Assembly: GCA_021323165.1 (NCBI GenBank)
Contig: JAJTCJ010000027.1
Span: 1 to 64,000, forward strand
DNA: 64,000 nt
Direction of reading: 5' to 3'
Source: Bacteroidota bacterium
Lineage (GTDB): Bacteria > Bacteroidota > Bacteroidia > 2-12-FULL-35-15
The position numbers were made by a program, and so were the translations under genes. This document shows, piece after piece, positions 50,101 through 59,532 of this stretch (the stretch's first letter is position 1; each line of letters begins with the position of its first letter). Below the pieces are notes generated by a model. It was not told the DNA's origin and did not search any database. It was given only the letters and a program-made list of their open reading frames with translations.

Positions 50101-50586
50101 CTTGGAGGTGTTGTTGTAAGGAATGGTATACTTCTTATCGAATTTGCTGAAATGGCGCGCAAGGATGGGATGAGCCTTTGGGATGCAACTGTTGAAGCGG
50201 GAAGAACACGAATGACTCCTGTTATTTTAACTGCGACAGCTGCAATGCTTGGATTGATCCCATTAGCAGTGGGATTGAACATCGATTTCGAAACACTCTT
50301 CGCTCATGGCAATCCGCATTTATATTTCGGAGGTGATAATGTTGTTTTCTGGGGACCTTTATCCTGGACAATGATCTTCGGTTTAGGATTCGCAACTTTT
50401 TTAACATTGCTGCTAGTTCCCGTAATGTATCTTATTTCAGAAAGATTGAAACGTAAATCGGAAGTGATCCTTGATCATTTCGGTTTATCGCACGCATTAA
50501 TGTATATTCCTTTCTTTATCATGTTCACACGTTTGTTCATGAGAATAAAGGGTGTGAAACTTGAGTATGGAAATCTCGACAGATAA
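47113..50586 (+). CDS. Efflux RND transporter permease (AcrB/HAE1-like)
   Basis: 1157 aa; ALGIVVDDAIVVIENTHRLFE; GGVVVRNGILLIEFAEMARKDG. Confidence 0.96.
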   Translation: MDFKEFKPSSWAINNKISIYVLTFIITVWGIKSYNSIPKESFPEIVVPTIYINTVYAGNSPANIENLVTKPIEKQLKGIAGVKKLNSTSLQDVSVIMVEFNTNMKVPEVKQKVKDAVDKAATDLPKDLTRQPNVMEVNFSEMPILYVNLAGKMDLNKLKKYAEDMKDRIEGMKEISRVQMVGDLEREIQINVDMYKMQAGNFSSYDIFKAVSEENLNMSGGLVPMDGMKRNLTVKGEFVNVEEIRNLIITSGSGARAYLKDIAEVLDATKEQESYARLEGKNVITLQVIKRSGENLIEASDKIIELKDEMVKSDFPKEMKVTITGDQSEKTRSTLHDLINTIIIGFLLVTFILMFFMGVTNALFVAASVPLSMFIAFIFMPIIGGVFDFSYTMNMIVLFAFLLALGIVVDDAIVVIENTHRLFENGKRDIKIAAKMAVGEVFLPVLSGTLTTLAPFVPLLFWGGIIGKFMFYLPVTLIIALLASLLVAYIINPVFAVDFMKPHEPGSHTPKWTGKTTGMVVVMGLLAVLLHASGSHAMANVVLFILVFSLLNKFYLYKVFEKFQTKLWPTIQRKYTNLLLKFLKRPAMSLIGIFVLFVLSLVFFMARSPKVVFFPQGDPNFVYVYVKLPVGTDPDKTNKVMMLAEQRVNSVLGDSNHIVKSVITNVTKGTTDPADQDQSDYPNRGKIAISFVDFKDREGQSTSAYLEKLQQLNWNIPGAEISVSQEQAGPPVSKPINIEVRGDNFDELVNNSIRLKRYLDQQKIEGVENLKSDFETIKPEIVFTIDRERANREGVSTRTIAGEIRTAVFGWEVSKFRDENDQYPIQLRYKYDQRNNIEALRNLKITFRDMNMGGILRSVPLSAFANVEYSNTYGGIKRKMQKRVITLSSNVVSGFNENEVAANVRSAMAGYAPLGKVEVVMTGQAEEQAETGEFLGNALLMSIAMMLFILVLQFNAVGKPIIILSEIFFSIIGVLIGTALFKMDMSIVMTGVGIIALGGVVVRNGILLIEFAEMARKDGMSLWDATVEAGRTRMTPVILTATAAMLGLIPLAVGLNIDFETLFAHGNPHLYFGGDNVVFWGPLSWTMIFGLGFATFLTLLLVPVMYLISERLKRKSEVILDHFGLSHALMYIPFFIMFTRLFMRIKGVKLEYGNLDR

Positions 50587-50589
50587 AAT

Positions 50590-50619
50590 AAAAAGAGCTT
50601 CTTAATGAAGCTCTTTTTA
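50590..50619 (+). terminator. Terminator of the RND operon
   Basis: AAAAAGAGCTTC-ttaat-GAAGCTCTTTTT. Confidence 0.85.
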
Positions 50620-50720
50620 TTTTGTCATCCCTACCTCGCTGGAGGGATCTTTTGTCAAACGAAGTGATGCCTCTACGTTATTAATATTTTAAGAGAATTG
50701 AAAATTTTCAGTTGATAAAA

Positions 50721-50908
50721 ATGGGAGCAGTGTTATTCATAAGTATCGGGATTATGTTCTTTTTAAGCATTCCATAATCACATCAAGACTTGCAAATCGA
50801 ATGGAAAGAGATTCGAGAAAATGATTCTTTATTGGCCTTATCCTACCGGTTGTTGCAACATTTATTTTATTCCTGTTGCCGGATATTTCCAGGAAAGGCA
50901 AAAGTTAA
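50721..50908 (+). pseudogene. Degraded small membrane protein gene (frameshift and in-frame TGA)
   Basis: MGAVLFISIGIMFFLSIP* in one frame, then ITSRLANRMERDSRK*FFIGLILPVVATFILFLLPDISRKGKS* in another. Confidence 0.5.
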
Positions 50909-50926
50909 TTTATGTTGTAGTTAGTT

Positions 50927-52054
50927 TTACTTTCTCTTCCTCTTCGCTTCTTTCGCTTCTCGGACCGCTCTTTTTTTATCTTCAGCAGCTTTTTTCTTGG
51001 CATTTTTTTCTGCTTCAGCTTTTCGTTTTTTTTCTGCCTTTAACTGTCCTTTAGGCTTTGTAAATTCAATAGCTCTGAAACCAACATACACACCGTAGGA
51101 AGAAACCATTTGCTGGGTTTTGATAGATTGAATTGAAGATTGGCTTACATCAGCATTAGCAAAAATTCCGGTAAAAAATATTTTACCATTATATCCGATA
51201 CCGGTTTTCGCTCTCCCAACCAAAGGGAATGCAATTTTATAATTCTGATCATCAGGGAAGTTATAGAATTGACTTTGTATCCCTATACCCGCCAATAATG
51301 CACCTGAAAAATAAAACCTGCTTTTTGTAAGATTGAAACCGTATCCCGTATGTAATAAAAATGCATAATTTCTGTTTCGCTGAAGATCTACATAAGGGCC
51401 ATAGTATTGCTTGACTCCATCAGGAATAAGATCTTTTGCCTTCACTTCATTAAACTTAAGTGAGAAGGTCATCATCCAGGAACCCGCACTTTTTTTCTGA
51501 AGCACGGTTTGGTTGAATGCGGCATTGTAAGAAAATCTTTTACCGTTAAAGATCAAAAGAAAGTTAGCTCCGAACTGGTATGAACGGATATCAGAATTGT
51601 AATTTTTCAGATTTCTGGATAAAGAATCATCTCCTTTATATTTATAATAGAATCGCTGATAATCCTGGTAGTAGCCTTCAAACCCAAACCTGCTGCCATA
51701 GATATTCATCTGAAATTGCTTGAATGCAGATTTGGCCTGTCCTGTTGTATCCAGGTAATCGTTTGTGAATTTAAAAATATAAGACGCACCGAATCCTTTG
51801 ATGTTTAAAGAAACACCGGCTGTTGGAGGTATGTATGGGTTGTAGGTAATCTTCGCATCTTTAAGCTGCTGTTCAGTAAATAAGGAATTGTGTTGAGGTG
51901 TAATTATATATGAAAATCCGTTGTCGATAAGAAAAAGTTTTATCGCAAAAATGTTCTTGAAGGTCTGGACATAATTGGTGTCAACCTCGCCACCCGCAAT
52001 ACATTTTATAGATCCTAAAACGAAAAGAAATAATATGGCTGTCCTTTTTAGCAC
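50927..52054 (-). CDS. DUF4421-like outer membrane protein
   Basis: Signal peptide; VDTNYVQTFKNIFAIKLFLIDNGFSY; beta-barrel pattern; Lys/Ala-rich C-terminus. Confidence 0.7.
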   Translation of the reverse strand: MLKRTAILFLFVLGSIKCIAGGEVDTNYVQTFKNIFAIKLFLIDNGFSYIITPQHNSLFTEQQLKDAKITYNPYIPPTAGVSLNIKGFGASYIFKFTNDYLDTTGQAKSAFKQFQMNIYGSRFGFEGYYQDYQRFYYKYKGDDSLSRNLKNYNSDIRSYQFGANFLLIFNGKRFSYNAAFNQTVLQKKSAGSWMMTFSLKFNEVKAKDLIPDGVKQYYGPYVDLQRNRNYAFLLHTGYGFNLTKSRFYFSGALLAGIGIQSQFYNFPDDQNYKIAFPLVGRAKTGIGYNGKIFFTGIFANADVSQSSIQSIKTQQMVSSYGVYVGFRAIEFTKPKGQLKAEKKRKAEAEKNAKKKAAEDKKRAVREAKEAKRKRK

Positions 52055-52102
52055 GAAGTAAATATAAAGTGTTTTTCTAAAAAAATGATTTGGCTTAGCC
52101 GC

Positions 52103-52408
52103 TTATTTGATTTTTAATGTATCAAGCATTTCATTCGTTATATCATCGGAGTATATACCATAAGCATTTATTAAGATTCCCTTCAGGTTGTATTTTTCCG
52201 ATGTGATCGCGTAAATTATACTTTGATCAGATGGGTCAGTGTCGTTTTCAAACCGGAAATATTTATCTACCACAAATTCGTTGTGAAAGATTTTATAATG
52301 CCCGTCACGACAAGTAATACAATTCTGGTGGAGGTTAAAATCTTCAGTATAGCCTTGCTTTTTTAATCCATTAATCGCCTCGATGAGATTGTTATAATTT
52401 TCCATATT
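52103..52408 (-). CDS. Conserved hypothetical small protein
   Basis: MENYNNLIEAINGLKKQGYTEDFNLHQNCITC...; internal start preferred. Confidence 0.6.
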   Translation of the reverse strand, partial: NMENYNNLIEAINGLKKQGYTEDFNLHQNCITCRDGHYKIFHNEFVVDKYFRFENDTDPSDQSIIYAITSEKYNLKGILINAYGIYSDDITNEMLDTLKIK

Positions 52409-52424
52409 GTGAACATTCGTTAAA

Positions 52425-53003
52425 CTATTTATCTTGTAGAGTCTTCTCAATTCGTTTATCAGGAATGAACCACAACACTGCAACTATTACATAAAAGCTA
52501 ATACTTAAAATCGGCTGGAAAAGTGATACAATAACACCTGTTGCATATAAGATTATTGAAAACTTAACTTTATTGTTTTTATTTAATGCTTTTCCCACTT
52601 TCGAATCAATACCTTCTTCTTTGATTATCTGCCTAGCAAGTATTGCCCAGGCAATGCTGGCCATTAGTAAAATGATTCCATACAATGCAACCGGATAACT
52701 CGAAAAATGATTTTCACCCATCCAGCCGGTGGTGAATGGAAACAGAGAAAGCCAGAAAAGCAAGTGAAGGTTTGCCCATAAGATCTTTCCATTTACATGC
52801 TCAACAGCCTGCCATAAATGATGGTGATTATTCCAATAAATAGCCAGATAAATAAAACTCAGCAGGTAAGTGATGAATTTCGGAACAATAGGCAAAAGAT
52901 CCTGAAGAGAGTCTCCTTCGGGCACTTTGATCTCTAAGATCATAATTGTTATAATAATAGCTAATACACCATCACTAAATGCTTCCAGGCGACTTGTTTT
53001 CAT
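52425..53003 (-). CDS. TMEM175-family (DUF1211) membrane protein
   Basis: RLEAFSDGVLAIIITIMILEIKVP; YWNNHHHLWQAVEHVNGKILWANLHLLFWLSLFPFTTGWMG. Confidence 0.92.
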   Translation of the reverse strand: MKTSRLEAFSDGVLAIIITIMILEIKVPEGDSLQDLLPIVPKFITYLLSFIYLAIYWNNHHHLWQAVEHVNGKILWANLHLLFWLSLFPFTTGWMGENHFSSYPVALYGIILLMASIAWAILARQIIKEEGIDSKVGKALNKNNKVKFSIILYATGVIVSLFQPILSISFYVIVAVLWFIPDKRIEKTLQDK

Positions 53004-53173
53004 TTTCTTTAATTAAATCCGAATATTAACAGATATCGTATTTAAAATCAAATTAAAGTTAAAAAACTCTAAATCCAATCTTTTATAAAACAAAAAAACT
53101 CCCCTTACGTTGTCGGGATGATTATAAATTTTTATATTATCTTTGTTATTCAAATCATTGCTACACATAATTA

Positions 53174-55025
53174 ATGGAATTTAAAGCCGGCAACCTGCTC
53201 GATTATTGATGTAGTTTCACAAAAAGGAGGTCATTTCGGTGCCAGCCTTGGGGTTGTTGAGCTTACAGTAGCATTGCATTATGTTTTCAATACTCCTTAT
53301 GATCAGATAGTATGGGATGTGGGCCATCAGGCTTATGGCCATAAGATTCTTACAGGCCGCAGAAAAGTATTTGATACCAATCGTATTTATAAAGGAATCA
53401 GCGGTTTTCCAAAACGTTCGGAAAGTGAATATGACACTTTTGGTGTAGGTCACTCATCTACATCAATCGGTGCCGCACTCGGGATGGCAGTTGCATCCGC
53501 ATACAAAGGAGAAAAAGAGCGTCAGCACATTGCTGTAATAGGTGACGGGGCAATGACAGCCGGAATGGCTTTTGAGGCCTTAAATCATGCCGGAATCAGT
53601 AATTCAAATCTGCTGGTTGTTCTGAATGATAATTGCATGAGCATCGACCCGAATGTTGGTGCTTTAAAAGAATATTTAACCGATATAACCACTTCTCATA
53701 CTTATAATAAAGTAAAAGATGAGATCTGGAACCTTCTCGGAAAGATCAGCAAATTTGGCCCTAATGCACAGGAAATTGCATCCAAGATCGAAAATGGAGT
53801 TAAAACATCTTTGCTTAAACAAAGCAATATGTTCGAATCACTCAAGTTCCGTTATTTTGGCCCTGTGGACGGTCACGATGTGGAACGCTTAACAAAAGTC
53901 CTGCAGGATCTTAAAGACATACCAGGTCCAAAAATATTACACTGCCTTACTCAAAAAGGAAAGGGATATAAGTTCTCCGAAGAAGGAAATCAAACTGTAT
54001 GGCATGCTCCGGGACTTTTCAATAAAGAGACCGGTGAGATCATTAAAATTGTTCCTAAAGAGCCACAGCCTCCTAAATACCAGGATGTTTTTGGATATAC
54101 AATAGTTGAATTAGCAGAAAAAAATCCCAAAATAATGGGAATAACTCCTGCTATGCCTTCTGGATGTTCACTGAACATTATGATGAAAGCAATGCCTGAC
54201 CGAGCATTTGATGTTGGAATCGCAGAGCAGCATGCGGTAACGTTCTCTGCCGGGCTTGCTACTCAAGGTCTGGTGCCTTTCTGTAACATCTATTCCTCAT
54301 TTATGCAGCGTGCTTATGATCAGGTTGTACATGACGTAGCTCTGCAGAATTTACATGTTGTATTTTGTCTGGATAGGGGAGGATTAGCAGGTGCTGATGG
54401 ACCTACTCATCATGGAGCCTTCGATATTGCTTACTTCAGATGCATTCCAAACATGGTGGTTTCTGCACCTATGAATGAAGAGGAACTTCGTAATTTAATG
54501 TATACCGCTCAGCTTCCTGAAAATGCTTTGCCATTTTCTATTCGTTATCCTCGCGGTAACGGTGTAATGATCGATTGGAAAAAACCTTTCCAAAAGATCG
54601 TGATCGGAAAAGGCAGAAGAATCCAAAATGGGGATGATATAGCAATTCTCACGATCGGACATATAGGTAACTATGCTGTTGAGGCTTGTCAGAAGCTGGA
54701 GGCGAAGGGTGTAAAGGCTGCTCATTACGATATGCGCTTTGCCAAACCAATAGATGAAGAATTACTTCATGAAGTATTTGCAAAACATACAAAGGTTATA
54801 ACGGTAGAAGATGGCTGTATAGTAGGAGGAATGGGAAGTGCTGTCCTTGAATTCATGGCAGATAATAATTATAATGCACGGGTAAAACGTCTGGGTATTC
54901 CTGATAAATGGATCGAACATGGCAATCAATTGGAACTACATATTGAATGCGGATTTGATGTTGACAGCATTGTTAGGACAGCCTCAGAAATGATAGGTGT
55001 GAAAAAAAATACAATGACCGGTTAA
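53174..55025 (+). CDS. dxs: 1-deoxy-D-xylulose-5-phosphate synthase with apparent 5' deletion/frameshift
   Basis: ATG 53174 gives MEFKAGNLLDY*, then a shifted frame from 53202 gives IIDVVSQKGGHFGASLGVVELTVALHYVFNTPYDQIVWDVGHQAYGHKI...; the rest of Dxs is intact to 55025. Confidence 0.9.
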
Positions 55026-55049
55026 GCTCAGGTCTTTTTAATATATTTG

Positions 55050-55082
55050 AGGTCGGGAACAGAACATTCCGGCCTTTTTTTA
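55050..55082 (+). terminator. Terminator downstream of dxs
   Basis: AGGTCGGGA...TTCCGGCCTTTTTTT. Confidence 0.65.
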
Positions 55083-55151
55083 TTCGTTAATATTCGCATT
55101 TCAAGAGTGTAATTTATTTGTATATTTGACTGTAACTTAAAATTTTAAGCC

Positions 55152-56003
55152 ATGAACTTTATTACAACAATCCGGTTTGCATTTCTGATAACTGCAGCAG
55201 CAACAATTTCATCATGCGGCTCTTCAGCTGATAGTGATAATGTTGAAGGTAATGATACCGCCTCTCTTGTAAATTCTGAAAAAGATACCAGGGCTCAAAA
55301 TGTATTGGCAGGAGCTAAGTATAACTCAAGCTACCTTAATCCAATCGATAATGTTTCCAAATATTCAACGGCTGCTGCTAGAGCTTTGAATCTTGGTGTT
55401 TATGGAACAGATCTTAGCTTTACAAGTATCTTTGACCAGACACAGGAATCAATGCTGTATCTGCGTTGTACAAATAAACTTGCAACTAGTTTAGGTATCA
55501 GCGGTGCTTTTGATGAAGCAACAACATCCCGTATTGAAGCGAATCTTGAGAACAGAGATTCATTGCTTACGATCATTTCTGATTCATATTGGAATGCTGA
55601 TTCTTATCTGAAAGAAAACGGACAACCTGGCGTTTCTGCACTTATTATTGCTGGTGGCTGGATCGAAGGTCTTTATATCGCAACACAAATTGCAAACGCA
55701 ACTAAAAACGAAGATATCATAACCCGCATCGGAGAACAAAAGATCTCCCTTGATAACCTTGTAGGTTTGCTTGATACTTATAAAACTACCAATGATGGCG
55801 TTAATTCTACTTTTTTACAGCTTCAGGAATTAAAAACAATTTATGATGGTATTGAGGTTAAATCTGCAGAGACTGAAGTTTCAACGGATAAAAAAGAAGG
55901 TGTTACAACAATCGATAACAAAAGCAGCTACAAATTAAGTCCTGAGCAATTGAAAGCCATATCTGAAAAATGTGCTCAAATAAGAAACAAAATTATACAA
56001 TAA
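55152..56003 (+). CDS. Hypothetical lipoprotein
   Basis: Signal sequence with ISSCGSS lipobox. Confidence 0.75.
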   Translation: MNFITTIRFAFLITAAATISSCGSSADSDNVEGNDTASLVNSEKDTRAQNVLAGAKYNSSYLNPIDNVSKYSTAAARALNLGVYGTDLSFTSIFDQTQESMLYLRCTNKLATSLGISGAFDEATTSRIEANLENRDSLLTIISDSYWNADSYLKENGQPGVSALIIAGGWIEGLYIATQIANATKNEDIITRIGEQKISLDNLVGLLDTYKTTNDGVNSTFLQLQELKTIYDGIEVKSAETEVSTDKKEGVTTIDNKSSYKLSPEQLKAISEKCAQIRNKIIQ

Positions 56004-56020
56004 GCGTATAACACGCTTGT

Positions 56021-56467
56021 ATGAAACACAATTACATCTTTAAAGCTGTTGTTTGTATTTTAATCGCAGCTTTGCCCTTAACTTCCGCATTTGCTCAATG
56101 CGACAAGTTCATTAAAAAAAAGTGTATGCCTAAGGTTTCACCCTTTACGCATAACGGACAAACAAATACTGCTGTCGTTCCAGCCGGAAAGAATTCGGAA
56201 TACAATATGACTTTTTATGCCGGGCAGGCTTATCGCATCCTCGTTTGTTCTGAGCCGATATTAGGTGAAGTTACATTCAGAGTATTAGACGAATCAAGAA
56301 TGATCATATTTGACAGCAAGCAGAATGATTATCCTGATTTCTGGGATTTTAAAGTAAAGAATACTCAAAAACTCATTGTCCAGGTTGAAGTACCTAAGTC
56401 GGATTCTCCAAGTTCAGTGCCACCAAGCGGTTGTTTAGCGGTTATGGTTGGATTCAAAAAAGATTAG
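56021..56467 (+). CDS. Secreted hypothetical protein (148 aa)
   Basis: Signal peptide; 17 bp downstream of the previous gene. Confidence 0.7.
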   Translation: MKHNYIFKAVVCILIAALPLTSAFAQCDKFIKKKCMPKVSPFTHNGQTNTAVVPAGKNSEYNMTFYAGQAYRILVCSEPILGEVTFRVLDESRMIIFDSKQNDYPDFWDFKVKNTQKLIVQVEVPKSDSPSSVPPSGCLAVMVGFKKD

Positions 56468-56486
56468 ATAATTAATTTAGAAATAT

Positions 56487-56519
56487 AAAAAAGCGCCCTT
56501 TATTTAAAGGGCGCTTTTT
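56487..56519. terminator. Terminator hairpin between convergent genes
   Basis: AAAAAGCGCCCTTtattTAAAGGGCGCTTTTT. Confidence 0.85.
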
Positions 56520-56538
56520 AATTCATATAATTCGGGAT

Positions 56539-58644
56539 CTATTTAACGATCATTTTCTTTGAAACAGATTCACCATTCATAGAAACTTTAACCAAGTAAA
56601 TACCTGCACCAAGTTTGATCTGATCGCCAATTGATATTAAATGCTCTCCTTCAGTAAGCTCTCCATTAAAAACACTGCTGATCTCTCTTCCCAAGATATC
56701 ATGGATCTTAATGTCAACACTTTGTTTGCTCATAAGATTCAATTGCACTAAAGTGTTTTCGTCTATCGGGTTAGGATAAATATTGAATTCACCGTTAGTT
56801 GTAGATTCATTAACTCCGGTTAAAGAAGTACCGCTGATATTGATATCATCAATATAAATACTGTTACCGCCATCACTGGTAAAACGGAACATAAAATAAA
56901 GATTGGTTTGTGACGCGTAGCTAATAAGATTAGCCGTTTGAGTGAACCACTGTGTAGAGGTCGGAACAAATGAACCTGTCACTACACCACCGGAAGCCAA
57001 TGCGGTTCCTGTCATACTTTTTCTTAAAGCCCATGTTAAGCCGCAATTCGATGAAACATAAAGCTGGAGCTTGTCAGCGCTTGTAGAGGTTCTCTGCGCA
57101 TATGCAGTTTTAAACGTTATTACCGGATTCGATCCTGCAATTGCTGTCATATCAACCGAAGGACCTATTAACTCATCAACATAAGCACCATATGTGCTTA
57201 AATTTGTAAGCATTACAGATTTACTTCCCGATGCAGCAGCAGCACTTGTTAATACCCATGTATTTCCTCCCGGTGACTGATTTCTGACCAACCATTCCGA
57301 CCCCGGAATTGTAGTGGTTTCAAATCCTTCCTGATAAATGGATGCGTTGTATGCTGCAGTTCCTGAATTTACAGTTACATAATTAAGTTTAGTTGTATTT
57401 ACTGAACCGGAACCATTCGTTACAGTTAGTGAAACATTGTAAAGTCCCGGTGTGTTATATTGGATAACAGGAATTGAATCTGTTGAGGTAGATGGTGTTC
57501 CTCCAGGAAACGACCAGCTCCATGATGTAGGATTTCCATTCCAGGAAATATCATTAAAAGTTAATGAGCCACCTGCACAAACTGTATTGTTCGCATTGCT
57601 TGAAAGGAAATCCGCCTGGCAGAGTACCGATGGCGTGCTTAAGCCTGTAGCAGCAAGATTTGTTGTTGTCCATAAACTGCTGCGCTGACCGGTTGAACTA
57701 TTAAGTGCTGAACGCATTCTTGTTTTTTGTCCTGATGTATACATATTGGAACAATAAGAATATTCAAGAAAATTTTGAAGATTTTCAACAACACCCGGAT
57801 TGCAATTTTGGTCGTTAAGGGGACAAACATTTGCGTGTCCTTCTGTTTCCGGGGTGTCGGTTACGCCATCATTACCGCAGGCCACTCCAGGACTATTGGT
57901 ATTCCCCCAAACATGCTGAAGGTTCAGAAAGTGACCGATCTCATGAGTGAGCGCGCGTGAAGCATTAACCGAACCTGTTCCAATGCTTCCGATATAATTC
58001 GAAAGAATGATAATTCCATCCACGGAAGTAGGGAATGCTGTGCCAGGTAAATATGCATAACCTGCCGCCCCGCTGGAGATCGTTTTTACAACCCATATAT
58101 TCAGGTATTTACTTCTTGGCCAGGGATTCAATTTTGAACCGTCATCTCCAATATTTGTTTCTGCTGAAAATATACGGTCAATGCCGTTGTGGCAATTGCC
58201 GCTAGGATCTTTCTGAGCAAGGCGAAATTCAATCTCGCAGTCAGCTGCAATAGAAGTGAAGGCAGGTACAACATCAACTATGTCTGCATTTTGCTTGCGA
58301 AAATCCTCATTAAGGATTCTCATCTGATCCATGATCTGAGCATCAGAAATATTTTCCGGGCCGTTCTGATGAATGATATGAAAAACAACAGGAATTGTGT
58401 AAATAGGTAGAAGTTGAGATTCTCTGTTAGTGTTTTTCAAAGATCTGTTTTGATAAACATCTCTGTCGATTGCTTCAAGACGCATTTGCTCGGCTTCATA
58501 TTCCTGTTTAAGCTGAGGATTGTTGGCTAAAGCACGTTTGACCATTTCATCGGTACTGCAGAGTTTTGACGTCTGCGCGAAGGTGTTTCCCCCAATACTA
58601 AATACTGCAAAGGCTGCACAGATAAGATTGTTGATTTTTTTCAT
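56539..58644 (-). CDS. M43-type zinc metalloprotease with PKD domain and T9SS sorting domain
   Basis: LTHEIGHFLNLQHVWG; PKD WSWSFPGGTPSTSTDSIPVIQYNTPGLYNVSLTV; FNIYPNPIDENTLV...KKMIVK. Confidence 0.92.
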   Translation of the reverse strand: MKKINNLICAAFAVFSIGGNTFAQTSKLCSTDEMVKRALANNPQLKQEYEAEQMRLEAIDRDVYQNRSLKNTNRESQLLPIYTIPVVFHIIHQNGPENISDAQIMDQMRILNEDFRKQNADIVDVVPAFTSIAADCEIEFRLAQKDPSGNCHNGIDRIFSAETNIGDDGSKLNPWPRSKYLNIWVVKTISSGAAGYAYLPGTAFPTSVDGIIILSNYIGSIGTGSVNASRALTHEIGHFLNLQHVWGNTNSPGVACGNDGVTDTPETEGHANVCPLNDQNCNPGVVENLQNFLEYSYCSNMYTSGQKTRMRSALNSSTGQRSSLWTTTNLAATGLSTPSVLCQADFLSSNANNTVCAGGSLTFNDISWNGNPTSWSWSFPGGTPSTSTDSIPVIQYNTPGLYNVSLTVTNGSGSVNTTKLNYVTVNSGTAAYNASIYQEGFETTTIPGSEWLVRNQSPGGNTWVLTSAAAASGSKSVMLTNLSTYGAYVDELIGPSVDMTAIAGSNPVITFKTAYAQRTSTSADKLQLYVSSNCGLTWALRKSMTGTALASGGVVTGSFVPTSTQWFTQTANLISYASQTNLYFMFRFTSDGGNSIYIDDINISGTSLTGVNESTTNGEFNIYPNPIDENTLVQLNLMSKQSVDIKIHDILGREISSVFNGELTEGEHLISIGDQIKLGAGIYLVKVSMNGESVSKKMIVK

Positions 58645-58680
58645 GATAGTAGCGTTTATAATTTATAATTATCTGGGAGT

Positions 58681-59427
58681 CTATTGGTCGTAATCTCTTA
58701 TTGAAGATAAAACATCTTTTATACTGCTTAAGTTTTCCATCAGCTTAATATATTTTTCAGAAACCACAGCAGGTTCAATAAGTTCATTATTCACCTTGTA
58801 CGCAATAAAATCTTCAACTCTGCTGAAATCTTCTCTTTCTGCAGAACGGATTCCTGATTGCATTTCAGTATTTACAATCCCGGGAGCTATTGAAAATATC
58901 CTGAAACCTTTGTGTATGTTATCCAAAGGATGGGATGCCCTAACTTTTTGTTCTGCATCCACTACGCGGCTGAACATATCCAAACCTGCCTTCGAAGAAC
59001 AATATACAGCCCAACCGTCAATCGGGTTTTTTCCGGCACCTGAACTTATATTCAGTATCACTTTTTCGCAATCTATAGTATTATAACATTCAATAAATGA
59101 ATTTGTAAGAATTGAAGGTGCGATAAGGTTTAAAGTATAATTCTTAATAATGGTTTCAGAGGTTAATCTTCCAACCGGTTTTATAAAACCCAGCGCTCCG
59201 GCATTATTGATCAGGTATATTTTCTGAGCATTTGCATGTAGGTCAAATTTGAATTGACTGACAGCTTCCGCATCTGTAAGATCAGCATAATAATGAGTGT
59301 AATTAGGATGATCAATGGTTTTTTGACGTGAGATCCCAATCACAAAATTGGATGGATTCTTTAGTAAATGATCTGCAAAGCCTTTACCGATTCCGCGGCT
59401 GGTCCCTGTTATATAGTAATAATTCAA
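58681..59427 (-). CDS. SDR-family oxidoreductase
   Basis: YITGTSRGIGKGFA; YCSSKAGLDMFSR. Confidence 0.92.
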   Translation of the reverse strand: MNYYYITGTSRGIGKGFADHLLKNPSNFVIGISRQKTIDHPNYTHYYADLTDAEAVSQFKFDLHANAQKIYLINNAGALGFIKPVGRLTSETIIKNYTLNLIAPSILTNSFIECYNTIDCEKVILNISSGAGKNPIDGWAVYCSSKAGLDMFSRVVDAEQKVRASHPLDNIHKGFRIFSIAPGIVNTEMQSGIRSAEREDFSRVEDFIAYKVNNELIEPAVVSEKYIKLMENLSSIKDVLSSIRDYDQ

Positions 59428-59472
59428 ATTCTCGTTTTTTTAAGGAATATAAAAATAACGAATGGAAATTAA

Positions 59473-59502
59473 AAAAGCAAGAACTTTTTACGTTCTTGCT
59501 TT
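59473..59502 (-). terminator. Terminator hairpin
   Basis: AAAGCAAGAACtttttacGTTCTTGCTTT. Confidence 0.75.
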
Positions 59503-59532
59503 CTGTAAAATCATGCCTAACCGGCTTATTTA

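Noticed and set aside
53274-55025. Track ORF starting at TTG 53274 as the native dxs start
   Set aside because: Conserved Dxs sequence continues upstream in frame to 53202 and the true ATG start MEFKAGNLLD is visible at 53174; a TTG start would drop conserved N-terminal residues.
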